From the NCBI RefSeq assembly GCF_900176535.1, contig NZ_FWXT01000005.1:1-64000 (forward strand): a stretch of DNA of 64,000 bases, written 5' to 3'. The notes beneath the pieces were generated by a model that was given only the letters and a program-made list of their open reading frames with translations, had not been told where the DNA came from and ran no database searches. Of this stretch, positions 1 through 7,178 are shown piece by piece. Position 1 is the first letter of the stretch. Each line of letters starts with the position of its first letter. This DNA is from Pedobacter africanus. Its GTDB lineage: Bacteria > Bacteroidota > Bacteroidia > Sphingobacteriales > Sphingobacteriaceae. The translations under genes and the position numbers were made by a program.

Positions 1-80
1 TGGCTTTGGTAATACCAGACACTGTACCCGTAAATGTTGGTGAAGCAAGATTTGCTTTTAATGCTAAAGCAGTTGATGTC
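1..80. repeat. direct repeat unit of the tail-fibre-like gene, copy nearest the edge
   Basis: The first 37 bases are identical to those starting at 316 and the similarity continues, with scattered third-position changes, to about base 80. Spacing is 315 bases, a multiple of three, so the repeat is in frame. The silent-type divergence suggests old duplication under protein-level selection. Confidence 0.85.
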
Positions 81-1321
81 GTTGTACCTGATGTAGCCAG
101 TGCAGTACCAACAAATTCTGTTGTCGCAATTTGGGTAGTTGAAGTACCTGCGGTTGCTGTTGGTGCCAAGGGGATGCCTGTTAACGCTGGCGAGGCCAAA
201 GGTGCTTTTAATGCCAGGTCAGTAGCGCTGCCCTTCAAATCTAACGCAGCTTGTGTTGCAGTTGAAACTGGCTTATCCGCATCGGCAGTATTGTCTGCAT
301 TGCCCAAACCAACCATGGCTTTGGTAATACCAGACACTGTACCCGTAAATGTAGGCGAGGCTAAAGGTGCTTTTAACGCCAAAGCGGTTGAGGTTGCCGA
401 CGAATTCCCATCAACATACGTCTTTACCGCCTTTACAGTTGGATATTTGGTATCAGAAGCCGCATCATCAGCAATATCAGTACTTTTATTTGCAGCAGCT
501 TCTTTGGTTGCCATCGCTATAGTCAGCGCAGCCTCAGCTGTTGTTGCACGGGTAACTTCATTTGCTAAGCCAGTGGTTAATATACCCTCAGCCGCTGTTG
601 CACGATTTTTCTCTGTTGTTAAAGCAGTTGAATTTATCGACATAGCAGCATCAACATATGTAACGCTAGCCTTACCATTAAAAACAAGCCAGTCGGCTTT
701 GCTTAAATACCCATCGGTTGCCGCATCTGCTTTACCGATCGTAGCGGCGACATCACTTGGCTGCCATGCCGTACCATTCCATTTCAGGATCTGCCCGTTA
801 AGCGGCACGGCGGTACTTACAGGCGAGCCCTGAAGTTTAGCTACTGTAGGGTTAGGATAAATCCCACCGAGGTCCCCTCCAGCAGCACCGCCCGGAGCTG
901 CAGTACTGGCATAAATGGCATAAGGAACAGATTGAAGCTGCGAAGTGCCCATGTCAATAAAACTGCCTCCTCCGGCTGGATCAATTTCTACCTGGAGAAA
1001 TTTATTGCCGGTAGACCAGTTAACAGTCGCCATATTTCCGCTTTGCGAAAGTGCCCCTGTACTACCGATCACTACGTTAAATAAACCAAATTTATTGGTA
1101 GTACGTTGCCTTGTTTCTGAATAAACACTCGCTCCGGCTGCCCCGCCATCCCTGATAGTTAACCTGAGCGCAATGGATTGCTCCATAATCGGGCTGCCGT
1201 CAGCTTTTCGGGCTACTCCCTGGTAATTGATCTGCGGAAGCTGCTGGGCAAAAACCAGTGTGCCGCTTAAACAAATCAGTGCAAAGAGCACTAAAAAACG
1301 TGTTAAGTAAAATTTAACCAT
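1..1321 (-). CDS. secreted tail-fibre-like repeat protein (3' end outside window)
   Basis: An open frame of 440 codons runs leftward from the ATG at 1321 with no stop before the window edge, so the C-terminus is missing. It starts with a signal peptide (about residues 1-26, ending in VFAQQ), followed by a Bacteroidota-type module (INYQGVARKADG; YSETRQRTTNKFGLFNVVIG; SVPYAIYAS). A low-complexity repeat region follows, with units of the form LALKAPLASPTFTGTVSG and TATAGTSTTQIATTEFV. These units resemble phage tail-fibre and collar repeats. Two units are 315 bases (105 codons) apart and nearly identical. A plausible role is a surface-exposed or secreted fibrous adhesin; the missing C-terminus might carry a sorting or S74 chaperone domain. 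Sixteen bases separate it from the CHU_C gene upstream, suggesting co-transcription. The long plus-strand frame at 6-833 is its antisense shadow. Confidence 0.85.
   Translation of the reverse strand, partial: MVKFYLTRFLVLFALICLSGTLVFAQQLPQINYQGVARKADGSPIMEQSIALRLTIRDGGAAGASVYSETRQRTTNKFGLFNVVIGSTGALSQSGNMATVNWSTGNKFLQVEIDPAGGGSFIDMGTSQLQSVPYAIYASTAAPGGAAGGDLGGIYPNPTVAKLQGSPVSTAVPLNGQILKWNGTAWQPSDVAATIGKADAATDGYLSKADWLVFNGKASVTYVDAAMSINSTALTTEKNRATAAEGILTTGLANEVTRATTAEAALTIAMATKEAAANKSTDIADDAASDTKYPTVKAVKTYVDGNSSATSTALALKAPLASPTFTGTVSGITKAMVGLGNADNTADADKPVSTATQAALDLKGSATDLALKAPLASPALTGIPLAPTATAGTSTTQIATTEFVGTALATSGTTTSTALALKANLASPTFTGTVSGITKA
316..395. repeat. direct repeat unit of the tail-fibre-like gene, second copy
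   Basis: This is the partner of the repeat at 1-80. It encodes the same LALKAPLASPTFTGTVSG block in the minus frame. A third, shorter and more diverged unit lies around 160-220 and encodes LALKAPLASPALTG. Confidence 0.85.
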
Positions 1322-1337
1322 ATGAATGAAATGAATA

Positions 1338-1847
1338 TTAGTTTATAATGGTGATAAATCCTTTAACCTGACCAATCTTGCCACCTTTTTTAAGTTTAAT
1401 AGTATAGTAGTAAGTGCCTTCGGCAAGTGGAACCCCGGAGAAATTACCCGTCCAGTCGTTCTGATAATTTTTGGTTTTAAATACAACACGACCCGCCCGA
1501 TCAAACACGATTACCTCGTTGTCCGGATACCTATCTAGATCCTTGATTTCCCAGGTGTCATTTTTCCCGTCCCCGTTAGGTGAAAGAATATTGGTAGCCT
1601 TTACTATAAAGCCTTCGGTAATAAACTGGCTGGGCAAAACCGGTTGCAACACACCATTTGTAATAATTGCATACCTGGTTACCATGGTTTCTACAAGCGC
1701 TATTTCCCCTACACTCCATTCAAATATAGTCCCTGTGTTTTGCGTAAAGGTATTTCCTGCAGCGTTGATAACAGCCTGAGTGGTGTTTTGCGCCTGGCTG
1801 TTGCCGGCTACAAACAGTGTAAATAAAAAGAGTAGCGAATATCTCAT
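1338..1847 (-). CDS. small T9SS type B (CHU_C, gliding-motility C-terminal domain) protein
   Basis: A 169-residue exported protein. A signal peptide (MRYSLLFLFTLFVAGNSQAQ) is followed by about 60 residues without a recognised domain. The rest is a CHU_C-type C-terminal domain: NILSPNGDGKNDTW near residue 88, then YPDNEVIVFDRAGRVVF and PLAEGTYYYTIKL. In this family the domain is the sorting signal recognised by the type IX secretion system, so the product should cross the outer membrane. The ATG at 1847 has a perfect TAnnTTTG-type -7 element 32 bases upstream and a palindrome further upstream. It probably shares a transcript with the tail-fibre-like gene next to it. The mature part is so small that it may be an accessory or anchor for that neighbour; that role is inferred. 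Confidence 0.88.
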   Translation of the reverse strand: MRYSLLFLFTLFVAGNSQAQNTTQAVINAAGNTFTQNTGTIFEWSVGEIALVETMVTRYAIITNGVLQPVLPSQFITEGFIVKATNILSPNGDGKNDTWEIKDLDRYPDNEVIVFDRAGRVVFKTKNYQNDWTGNFSGVPLAEGTYYYTIKLKKGGKIGQVKGFITIIN

Positions 1848-1878
1848 AAGATGAAAATTGCTTAAAAACAGTTTCGTC

Positions 1879-1886
1879 CAAAGCTA
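1879..1886 (-). promoter_or_regulatory. -7 element (TAGCTTTG) of the CHU_C gene
   Basis: Read on the minus strand this is TAGCTTTG, an exact fit to the Bacteroidota primary-sigma -7 consensus TAnnTTTG. About 20 bases upstream lies TTTTAAC, a fair -33. Transcription would start near 1872 and give a leader of about 25 bases before the ATG at 1847. Confidence 0.55.
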
Positions 1887-1925
1887 TTCGGAATATTATA
1901 CTAATAGTTAAAATACTGATCCAAC

Positions 1926-1958
1926 TTCCTCTAACTATTGAATAGTTGGAGGAAATAC
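1926..1958. promoter_or_regulatory. near-perfect palindrome, candidate AraC operator (site 1)
   Basis: TTCCTCTAACTATT and AATAGTTGGAGGAA face each other around one central base, with a single G-T wobble. The core plus the right flank reappears, at about 22 of 26 positions, at 3270-3294 on the other side of the AraC gene. Its centre is about 58 bases upstream of the -7 element at 1879-1886, a typical activator position. A hairpin role is unlikely because the loop would be one base. Confidence 0.5.
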
Positions 1959-1974
1959 CACCATATTATGTCAC

Positions 1975-3159
1975 TTATTTTTGCAGAAAATAGGCTTTGG
2001 GCATCACTCCAGTTTCCTTTTTAAAGGCATTATAAAATGTGCCCTGGCTTTTAAAGCCAGATTCATAGGCAATGGCTTCGATGGTCATCTTCTCAGATTT
2101 AAGTAGATATTGCTGCATAAAAAAACGCACACGATACCCGTTTATCCAATCCCGAAAGTTCTTATCCATTACATTGTTCACCACAAAAGAGCAATGGTGG
2201 ACAGGTATATCAACTGCAGTCGCCAAATCTACAATCTGGAAATCGGCTGTCAGATAAGGCTTATTGTTTTCCATAAAGGCTTGCATCATCCTGGCATATT
2301 CGGAAGACAGTTCTGTAGGCAATAAGATAGTCTTTTTTGTAGCGCTGAATAGAACAGTATCCTGTTCGGGTTGTTCCGCTTTGATATCCTTCAGTGCGGC
2401 TAAGCCACTGTCGGCCGGCACAAATAAATAACGGTAAAATATTTCGGGCCGGTGAAGCACAAATACCAGAACACACAGCATGACCAGGCAGCCAATAATT
2501 ACATATACGGAATTGGGATGCGTGCGTTGTACATCACCGGAAATCAAAGGAACAAAGCTGATAAGCTGGAAAAAAGTGGCTGCCCTTATCAAAATCAAAA
2601 TCCAGCGCTTGCCTGGATCCTCGTCCTTTACAGCTTTTAGTTTTTCGGATCGGAGCACCACAAACCAGGCTGTAGCCAGGTACCCTACCACCAGCAAAGG
2701 CCTTCCAATGTAATAAAAGTAAGCAGGCAGAAGCCCGCTTCTTTCTGTAATGAAGAGCTGTTTATTGTTTGAGATCTGCTTCCAAATAGCATCCCAGTTA
2801 ATAACCGGCCCCATTCCAATGGGCAATACGTGGATGGTAAATAACACGGCGGGAATAAAATGCAGCCACTCACAGACAGACAAGCGTTTATGATCACTTA
2901 TGAAGTGTTTTATATACAGAAAAAAACATGCCGGAGCTGCAAAATAAAGCGGCGTAAACAACTGATGAAAGAAAGAAAAACAGGCTTGCTGTTCGGAATG
3001 AACCAATAGCAAAACCAATATCTGCCCAAATCTGGAAAAAAATATAACTCCTAGTAAACAATTTAAGGTCCTGTTACCCCGTTTAGCGAAAAACAGGTTA
3101 AATGAGAACAGGAACAGAAAAAAGCAGACTATACTAGTCAGAAAGTTTAAAAACCCCAT
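1975..3159 (-). CDS. AraC-family regulator with N-terminal 7TM membrane domain
   Basis: A 394-residue protein. Residues 1 to about 240 form seven hydrophobic segments (first FLTSIVCFFLFLFSF, last VIIGCLVMLCVLVFVLH). The C-terminal roughly 100 residues are an AraC/XylS double helix-turn-helix, with IVDLATAVDIPVHHCSFVVN as the first helix-turn-helix and TIEAIAYESGFKSQGTFYNA then FKKETGVMPKAYF as the second. Such fusions place a DNA-binding domain at the inner membrane and presumably sense an envelope or extracellular signal; no ligand can be read from sequence. ATG start at 3159. It lies between the CHU_C gene (same strand, 127 bases downstream) and the divergent oxygenase-AlkB pair. Related palindromes sit upstream of both neighbours, so these are its likely targets. 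Confidence 0.9.
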   Translation of the reverse strand: MGFLNFLTSIVCFFLFLFSFNLFFAKRGNRTLNCLLGVIFFSRFGQILVLLLVHSEQQACFSFFHQLFTPLYFAAPACFFLYIKHFISDHKRLSVCEWLHFIPAVLFTIHVLPIGMGPVINWDAIWKQISNNKQLFITERSGLLPAYFYYIGRPLLVVGYLATAWFVVLRSEKLKAVKDEDPGKRWILILIRAATFFQLISFVPLISGDVQRTHPNSVYVIIGCLVMLCVLVFVLHRPEIFYRYLFVPADSGLAALKDIKAEQPEQDTVLFSATKKTILLPTELSSEYARMMQAFMENNKPYLTADFQIVDLATAVDIPVHHCSFVVNNVMDKNFRDWINGYRVRFFMQQYLLKSEKMTIEAIAYESGFKSQGTFYNAFKKETGVMPKAYFLQK

Positions 3160-3269
3160 ACAAAGTGGAAAGATATAGGTTTTTCATTATATAGCCACTA
3201 TATTTCCGTATGAAGAAATCAAGTTCATTGAGTAACAGGCTTTAATTTTTATGAAATGTCAATAACCTA

Positions 3270-3294
3270 AACTATTGAAAGTTGATAGAAATAC
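3270..3294. promoter_or_regulatory. candidate AraC operator (site 2)
   Basis: AACTATTGAAAGTT followed by GATAGAAATAC matches the palindrome at 1933-1958 with one gap and three mismatches. The core keeps the inverted AACT and AGTT arms. Its centre is about 52 bases upstream of the putative -7 at 3330-3337, nearly the same geometry as at site 1. It could also serve the AraC gene itself, which starts at 3159 on the other strand. Confidence 0.45.
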
Positions 3295-3306
3295 GCAAGA
3301 AACGGG

Positions 3307-3337
3307 TTTTCGCACCTTCCCTATCCTCCCATATTTG
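3307..3337 (+). promoter_or_regulatory. putative primary-sigma promoter of the oxygenase-AlkB pair
   Basis: CATATTTG at 3330-3337 differs by one base from TAnnTTTG. TTTTC at 3307-3311 provides a -33-like element at 18 bases. The start point would fall just upstream of the ATG at 3355, giving a very short leader. Confidence 0.4.
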
Positions 3338-3354
3338 TACTAAATCATTTAAAG

Positions 3355-4068
3355 ATGGAAGATATCATTAAACAGCTGCACGCAAAAAACTGGGATGAGG
3401 TCGCTGAAGATCTCCATACCAAAGGCTTTTCTATTGTTGAAGATGTATTGGAGGCATCACAATGTGAAGCGCTTAGAGGGCTGTACATGGCAGAGGACAT
3501 ATACCGTAAAACGGTGGTAATGGAACGTTACAGGTTTGGGATTGGCGAATACAAATACTTCCGGTATCCGTTGCCCCGGCTTATTACCGACATCAGGGAA
3601 ACAGTATATCCTTACCTGGCAAAGGTAGCCAATAAATGGATGGAGGTGCTAAACATAGCTACGACTTTCCCCCTGGCACATGCGGAGCTGAAACAGCAAT
3701 GCCATAATGCGGGACAAACCAAACCCACCATATTGATGCTGAAATATGGCAAAGGAGGTTTCAATACCCTGCATCAGGATTTATATGGTGATATTTATTT
3801 TCCTATACAACTGGTACTGTTCCTGAACGAACCTGATGAAGATTTTACAGGAGGCGAATTTGTAATTACCGAACAAATTCCAAGAGCACAATCAAAAGCG
3901 ATTGTACTTGTGCCTAAAAAAGGAGATATGTTGTTATTTACCACTAACTTTAGGCCTGTAAAAGGAAGTAAAGGTTATTACAGGGTAAACATGAAGCATG
4001 GGGTAAGCGAGCTACATAGTGGGCAAAGGCATACTTTAGGCATCATTTTTCATGACGCGTTGAGTTAA
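3355..4068 (+). CDS. 2-oxoglutarate/Fe(II)-dependent oxygenase (prolyl 4-hydroxylase fold)
   Basis: A 237-residue soluble protein with no signal peptide. The iron-binding facial triad is readable as His140 and Asp142 (in LHQDLYGDIYFP) plus His215 (in VNMKHGVSEL). Arg225 in GQRHTLGIIFH is the likely 2-oxoglutarate ligand, and GGEFVITEQ and KKGDMLLFTT are typical of the double-stranded beta helix. The family hydroxylates proteins or other substrates with Fe(II), O2 and 2-oxoglutarate. It is followed after three bases by an AlkB homologue; oxygenases of this kind often accompany ada/alkB genes in Bacteroidota, suggesting a part in alkylation damage response. The exact substrate cannot be told. 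Confidence 0.88.
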   Translation: MEDIIKQLHAKNWDEVAEDLHTKGFSIVEDVLEASQCEALRGLYMAEDIYRKTVVMERYRFGIGEYKYFRYPLPRLITDIRETVYPYLAKVANKWMEVLNIATTFPLAHAELKQQCHNAGQTKPTILMLKYGKGGFNTLHQDLYGDIYFPIQLVLFLNEPDEDFTGGEFVITEQIPRAQSKAIVLVPKKGDMLLFTTNFRPVKGSKGYYRVNMKHGVSELHSGQRHTLGIIFHDALS

Positions 4069-4071
4069 AAG

Positions 4072-4680
4072 ATGGATTTATTTAATACAGAATTTACAGA
4101 TTCCCAAAACCTGTTGCCCTATGAGGGTACAGTGCTTTACTATGGCAAACTCATGCCCGCAGATCGGGCCAATCGTTACCTGAATGCTTTGCTAAATAAT
4201 ATTGAATGGAAAAATGATGAAGCTATTATTCTGGGCAAACACATTTTTACCAAACGCAAAGTGGCCTGGTATGGCGACCAGGAATTTGAATATACTTATT
4301 CCAACACTACAAAAAGGGCATTGCCCTGGACAGCTGAACTATTGGAACTTAAAGCTATAGCAGAAGAAAAAACAGGTGAAAGCTTTAACTCCTGCCTGCT
4401 CAATTTATACCATACCGGTGATGAAGGTATGGCCTGGCATAGCGATGGAGAAAAAGACCTGAAAAAGAACGGGGCAATCGGTTCCCTAAGCTTCGGGGCA
4501 GAACGGAAATTCTCATTTAAGCATAAGCAGACTAAGGAAAATATTTCGCTGATTCTGGGGCATGGCAGTTTACTGGTAATGAAAGATGCCACTCAAACCA
4601 ATTGGCTGCATAGGCTTCCCCCTACCAAACTGGTCCATAAGCCCCGGGTAAACCTTACATTCCGGACTATAGTTACCTAA
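4072..4680 (+). CDS. AlkB-family DNA/RNA repair dioxygenase
   Basis: A 202-residue cytosolic protein that oxidatively removes methyl lesions such as 1-methyladenine and 3-methylcytosine. All active-site residues are visible: NLYHTGDEGMAWHSD supplies His123 and Asp125, NWLHRLP gives His180, and the closing motif PRVNLTFR (Arg192, Arg198) binds 2-oxoglutarate. The pattern is nearer to the AlkB2/ALKBH2-3-like branch than to E. coli AlkB. It starts three bases after the preceding oxygenase stop, so the two are an operon. Its stop codon overlaps the stop of the convergent DUF1456 gene. Confidence 0.94.
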   Translation: MDLFNTEFTDSQNLLPYEGTVLYYGKLMPADRANRYLNALLNNIEWKNDEAIILGKHIFTKRKVAWYGDQEFEYTYSNTTKRALPWTAELLELKAIAEEKTGESFNSCLLNLYHTGDEGMAWHSDGEKDLKKNGAIGSLSFGAERKFSFKHKQTKENISLILGHGSLLVMKDATQTNWLHRLPPTKLVHKPRVNLTFRTIVT

Positions 4681-4928
4681 CCATCCCGCTTAGGTTGTTC
4701 CTGCTTAGGTGGTCTGGGGCCGCGTTTGTAGATCACCAGCCCATTTAAGAAGTTACGAAGGATCTGGTCACCGCAAGGTTTGAAATTAGGATGGTCGCTG
4801 TTTCTGAAAATATCCCCAAGCTCACTTTTACTTACCTTAAAATTTACCAGTCCCATTATTTTTATAATGTCATCATTAGTAAGTGACAAAGCCACCCGCA
4901 GCTTTTTAAAAATATCATTATTGCTCAT
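4677..4928 (-). CDS. DUF1456 (YehS-like) protein, single-domain form
   Basis: An 83-residue protein. The opening MSNNDIFKKLRVALSLTNDD and the later PCGDQILRNFLNGLVIYKRG match the DUF1456 repeat. Family members such as E. coli YehS are about 156 residues with two copies of the domain; here only one is present, followed by a basic, proline-rich tail (KRGPRPPKQEQPKRDG). The function of the family is unknown. It ends head-on against alkB, the two stop codons overlapping. It begins one base after the stop of the DEAD-box helicase gene on the same strand, so the two are probably co-transcribed. Confidence 0.8.
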   Translation of the reverse strand: MSNNDIFKKLRVALSLTNDDIIKIMGLVNFKVSKSELGDIFRNSDHPNFKPCGDQILRNFLNGLVIYKRGPRPPKQEQPKRDG

Positions 4929-4929
4929 A

Positions 4930-6237
4930 TTACATCGCTATTTCTATTTTTACCTTTTTGTTCTTTATTCTCTCATTTGCCAGCAAGCTTAAAACCCGGC
5001 TAACAAGCTTCCTTTTTATCGCCACGTAAGAAACCTGGTCCTTCACCTCTATCAACCCCACTTCATCTTTTTGCAGACCGCCCTTTTTTAGCAGCAGACC
5101 AACAATATCTATTTTGTTTACCTTATCCTTTTTGCCTGCTGCAATGTATAAAGTCTGCCATTCACTATCCCGGGGCAAAGCAAAGTTGCCTTCCAGCTTT
5201 TCTGTTTCGATATCTGCTTTCAAAAAAGGATATTTTTCATCATCAGCAATAACAAGGTAAGCATTCCCACTGGCATTCATCCTCGCTGTACGGCCGTTAC
5301 GGTGCAGAAAAGCATCCTCGGTGTAGGGCAACTGGTAATGAACAATGGATTCCACCTCGGGTATATCCAATCCCCTGGAGGCCAGATCTGTAGTGATCAG
5401 GATCTTAATGCTGCCATTCCTGAATTTCAGCAAAGCCCTTTCCCGTTCATCCTGTTCCATACCGCCATGAAATATATCGTGTGCCAGGTCCTGGTCTATC
5501 AGCAGATCGCTGATCCGGTCTACCGTTTCCCTGTGGTTACAAAAAATAAGGGTTCTTTTATCACCGATCTTACAGATCAGTTGCAACAAGGTATCCAGCT
5601 TATCTGCAGCGGTGGTAAGTACCTTTTTCAGCTGTAAATCTGGCACTGCTGTCACATCCTTTAAAAAGTTGATCTCAACAGGATTTGCTATACCTGTGAA
5701 ATCAGGTATTTCAGCCATTGCTGTTGCCGAAGTCAGGATCCGTTGTTTTAGAGAAAGTAATTTCCTGATGATATAGGACATGTCTTCCTGAAAGCCAAAC
5801 TCCAGGGCCTTGTCAAATTCATCTAGCACCAATGTAGTGACAGCAGATTCATCAAAATTATCATGACGAAGGTGATACGCAATCCTGCCTGGCGTGCCAA
5901 CGAGCACAGCAGGTGGCTGCTCAAAATTATTTCGTTCTGTTTTTACCGGATGGCCGCCGTAGCAACAGTTAATTTTGAAACCGGTTCCCATTTGTTTGAA
6001 TACAGTTTCTATCTGCAATGCCAACTCTCGTGATGGCACAAGAATTAAAGCCTGTACCCCTGTTAGGTTGGGGTTTAATCCATGTACTACCGGTAACAGA
6101 AAGCCCAGGGTTTTACCAGAGCCTGTAGGGGCCAATAAAACAAGATCACTCCCATTTTTTGCAGCAGCCAGGGTATTTAGCTGCATAGGGTTGAGTGAGG
6201 CAATTTTTAATTTCTCCAGTATCTTTTCTACCGTCAT
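4930..6237 (-). CDS. DEAD-box RNA helicase, DbpA-like
   Basis: A 435-residue ATP-dependent RNA helicase. Visible motifs are the Q-motif region (LNPMQLNTLAAA), Walker A APTGSGKT at 36-43, PSRELALQ, TPGRIAYHL, motif II as DEFD at 139-142 instead of DEAD, SAT at 170-172, and motif VI HRNGRTAR. The last roughly 65 residues (GGLQKDEVGLIEVKDQVSYV and following) look like the DbpA/CsdA RNA-binding domain, which in DbpA targets 23S rRNA helix 92. A role in large-subunit assembly is therefore likely but inferred. It is followed one base later by the DUF1456 gene. Confidence 0.92.
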   Translation of the reverse strand: MTVEKILEKLKIASLNPMQLNTLAAAKNGSDLVLLAPTGSGKTLGFLLPVVHGLNPNLTGVQALILVPSRELALQIETVFKQMGTGFKINCCYGGHPVKTERNNFEQPPAVLVGTPGRIAYHLRHDNFDESAVTTLVLDEFDKALEFGFQEDMSYIIRKLLSLKQRILTSATAMAEIPDFTGIANPVEINFLKDVTAVPDLQLKKVLTTAADKLDTLLQLICKIGDKRTLIFCNHRETVDRISDLLIDQDLAHDIFHGGMEQDERERALLKFRNGSIKILITTDLASRGLDIPEVESIVHYQLPYTEDAFLHRNGRTARMNASGNAYLVIADDEKYPFLKADIETEKLEGNFALPRDSEWQTLYIAAGKKDKVNKIDIVGLLLKKGGLQKDEVGLIEVKDQVSYVAIKRKLVSRVLSLLANERIKNKKVKIEIAM

Positions 6238-6263
6238 GGCGCAAAGATAGTGGAATTAGCGCA

Positions 6264-6482
6264 TTAAAATTTCAGATACTTCTTTCTTAAGTGCTTCAGC
6301 GAGCTGTTCAGTTTCAAATCAAGCTTCATTAACATATGGCCTCTTTCTGCAATCCACGTAGTCATTTTCTTATTTACACCCTTCAAAGGTGTGTAAACCC
6401 GCTCTTCTATCATTTCGCTATAATCAACCGATGCCCTGCTTTGCTGCAGCAAATAAAATTCGTTTAACAGTTCTGTTTTCAT
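6264..6482 (-). CDS. small conserved-looking hypothetical protein
   Basis: A 72-residue protein counted from the ATG at 6482 (MKTELLNEFYLLQQSRASVD). An in-frame ATG at 6533 would add 17 residues of different character and lies in AT-rich leader-like sequence, so I prefer the shorter form. The product is highly charged, basic at the C-terminus (LKHLRKKYLKF), mostly helical by eye and without membrane segments. I do not recognise the family. It lies 26 bases upstream of the helicase gene on the same strand and may share its transcript. Confidence 0.55.
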   Translation of the reverse strand: MKTELLNEFYLLQQSRASVDYSEMIEERVYTPLKGVNKKMTTWIAERGHMLMKLDLKLNSSLKHLRKKYLKF

Positions 6483-6598
6483 AATGCTTATATTTATAGT
6501 TAGCCTTATGTTTTTATTAACGAAGGCCTTCATCTGTTAGTATAACAACACATCATTAAAAGAGTTTAAACCCAATATTAAACTGTTGACAACTAGAC

Positions 6599-6612
6599 AA
6601 TTGTTAACAATT
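6599..6612. promoter_or_regulatory. 14-base perfect palindrome in a divergent promoter region
   Basis: AATTGTTAACAATT is a perfect palindrome. It lies between the small minus-strand gene at 6264-6482 and the YkuK gene at 6705, and TTGACAACTAGACAATTG overlaps its left side. It may be an operator, but short AT palindromes also arise by chance in such sequence. Confidence 0.3.
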
Positions 6613-6704
6613 AAACAATCAGAAATTAACACATTTTCAATTTTATCCCCTTATTTTTAGGAAACCTGAATACGGGTTGTTTATAACGATAACACCAATA
6701 ACGT

Positions 6705-7178
6705 ATGACCTGGAAGAAATTTAGCGGCGAGATCATTCACTCGTCTATCATTGAAGAAGTAGAAAATGCCATTATCAGAGAAAGCGACAATGGTTACCGG
6801 TTAAAAGTTTGCATCGGTACAGATTCGCAGGTAAAGGGCCCCCTTACTGATTTTGCTACGGTAATTGTTTTATTGCGGGAACATCATGGAGGCTTTATGT
6901 ACATCCACCAGGAAAAAACAGCGCAAAAAATGAGTATTAAGGAACGAATGCTGGTAGAAGTACAGAAATCTATTGAAACAGCCTATGCTATCTGCGACCT
7001 GCTGGACCTGTACCATGTAGACCTGGAAGTGCATGCAGACATTAATACCAACCCAATGTTCAAATCCAACAAGGCGCTAAATGAGGCCATGGGATACATT
7101 CTAAGCATGGGGTTCATTTTTAAAGCTAAACCCGAGGCTTTCGCAAGTTCTACCTGCGCAGACAAGATGGTACACTAA
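6705..7178 (+). CDS. ribonuclease H-like YkuK-family protein (DUF458)
   Basis: A 157-residue cytosolic protein. KVCIGTDSQVKG at about residues 34-45, with an acidic residue in the first strand, is followed by TDFATVIVLLREHHGG, DLEVHADINTNP and KAKPEAFASSTCADKMVH. This is the pattern of the YkuK family with an RNase H-like fold. The acidic residues in GTDSQ and VHADIN could form a metal site, but the family has no proven reaction. It stands alone on the plus strand. Its stop at 7176-7178 abuts the end of the convergent DUF4468 gene with no spacer, leaving no room for a terminator between them. Confidence 0.8.
   Translation: MTWKKFSGEIIHSSIIEEVENAIIRESDNGYRLKVCIGTDSQVKGPLTDFATVIVLLREHHGGFMYIHQEKTAQKMSIKERMLVEVQKSIETAYAICDLLDLYHVDLEVHADINTNPMFKSNKALNEAMGYILSMGFIFKAKPEAFASSTCADKMVH

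Noticed and set aside
6..833. 275-codon plus-strand open frame at the left edge
   Set aside because: It is antisense to the minus-strand repeat gene that has a signal peptide and recognisable repeats; its own translation is Ala/Val-rich without features.
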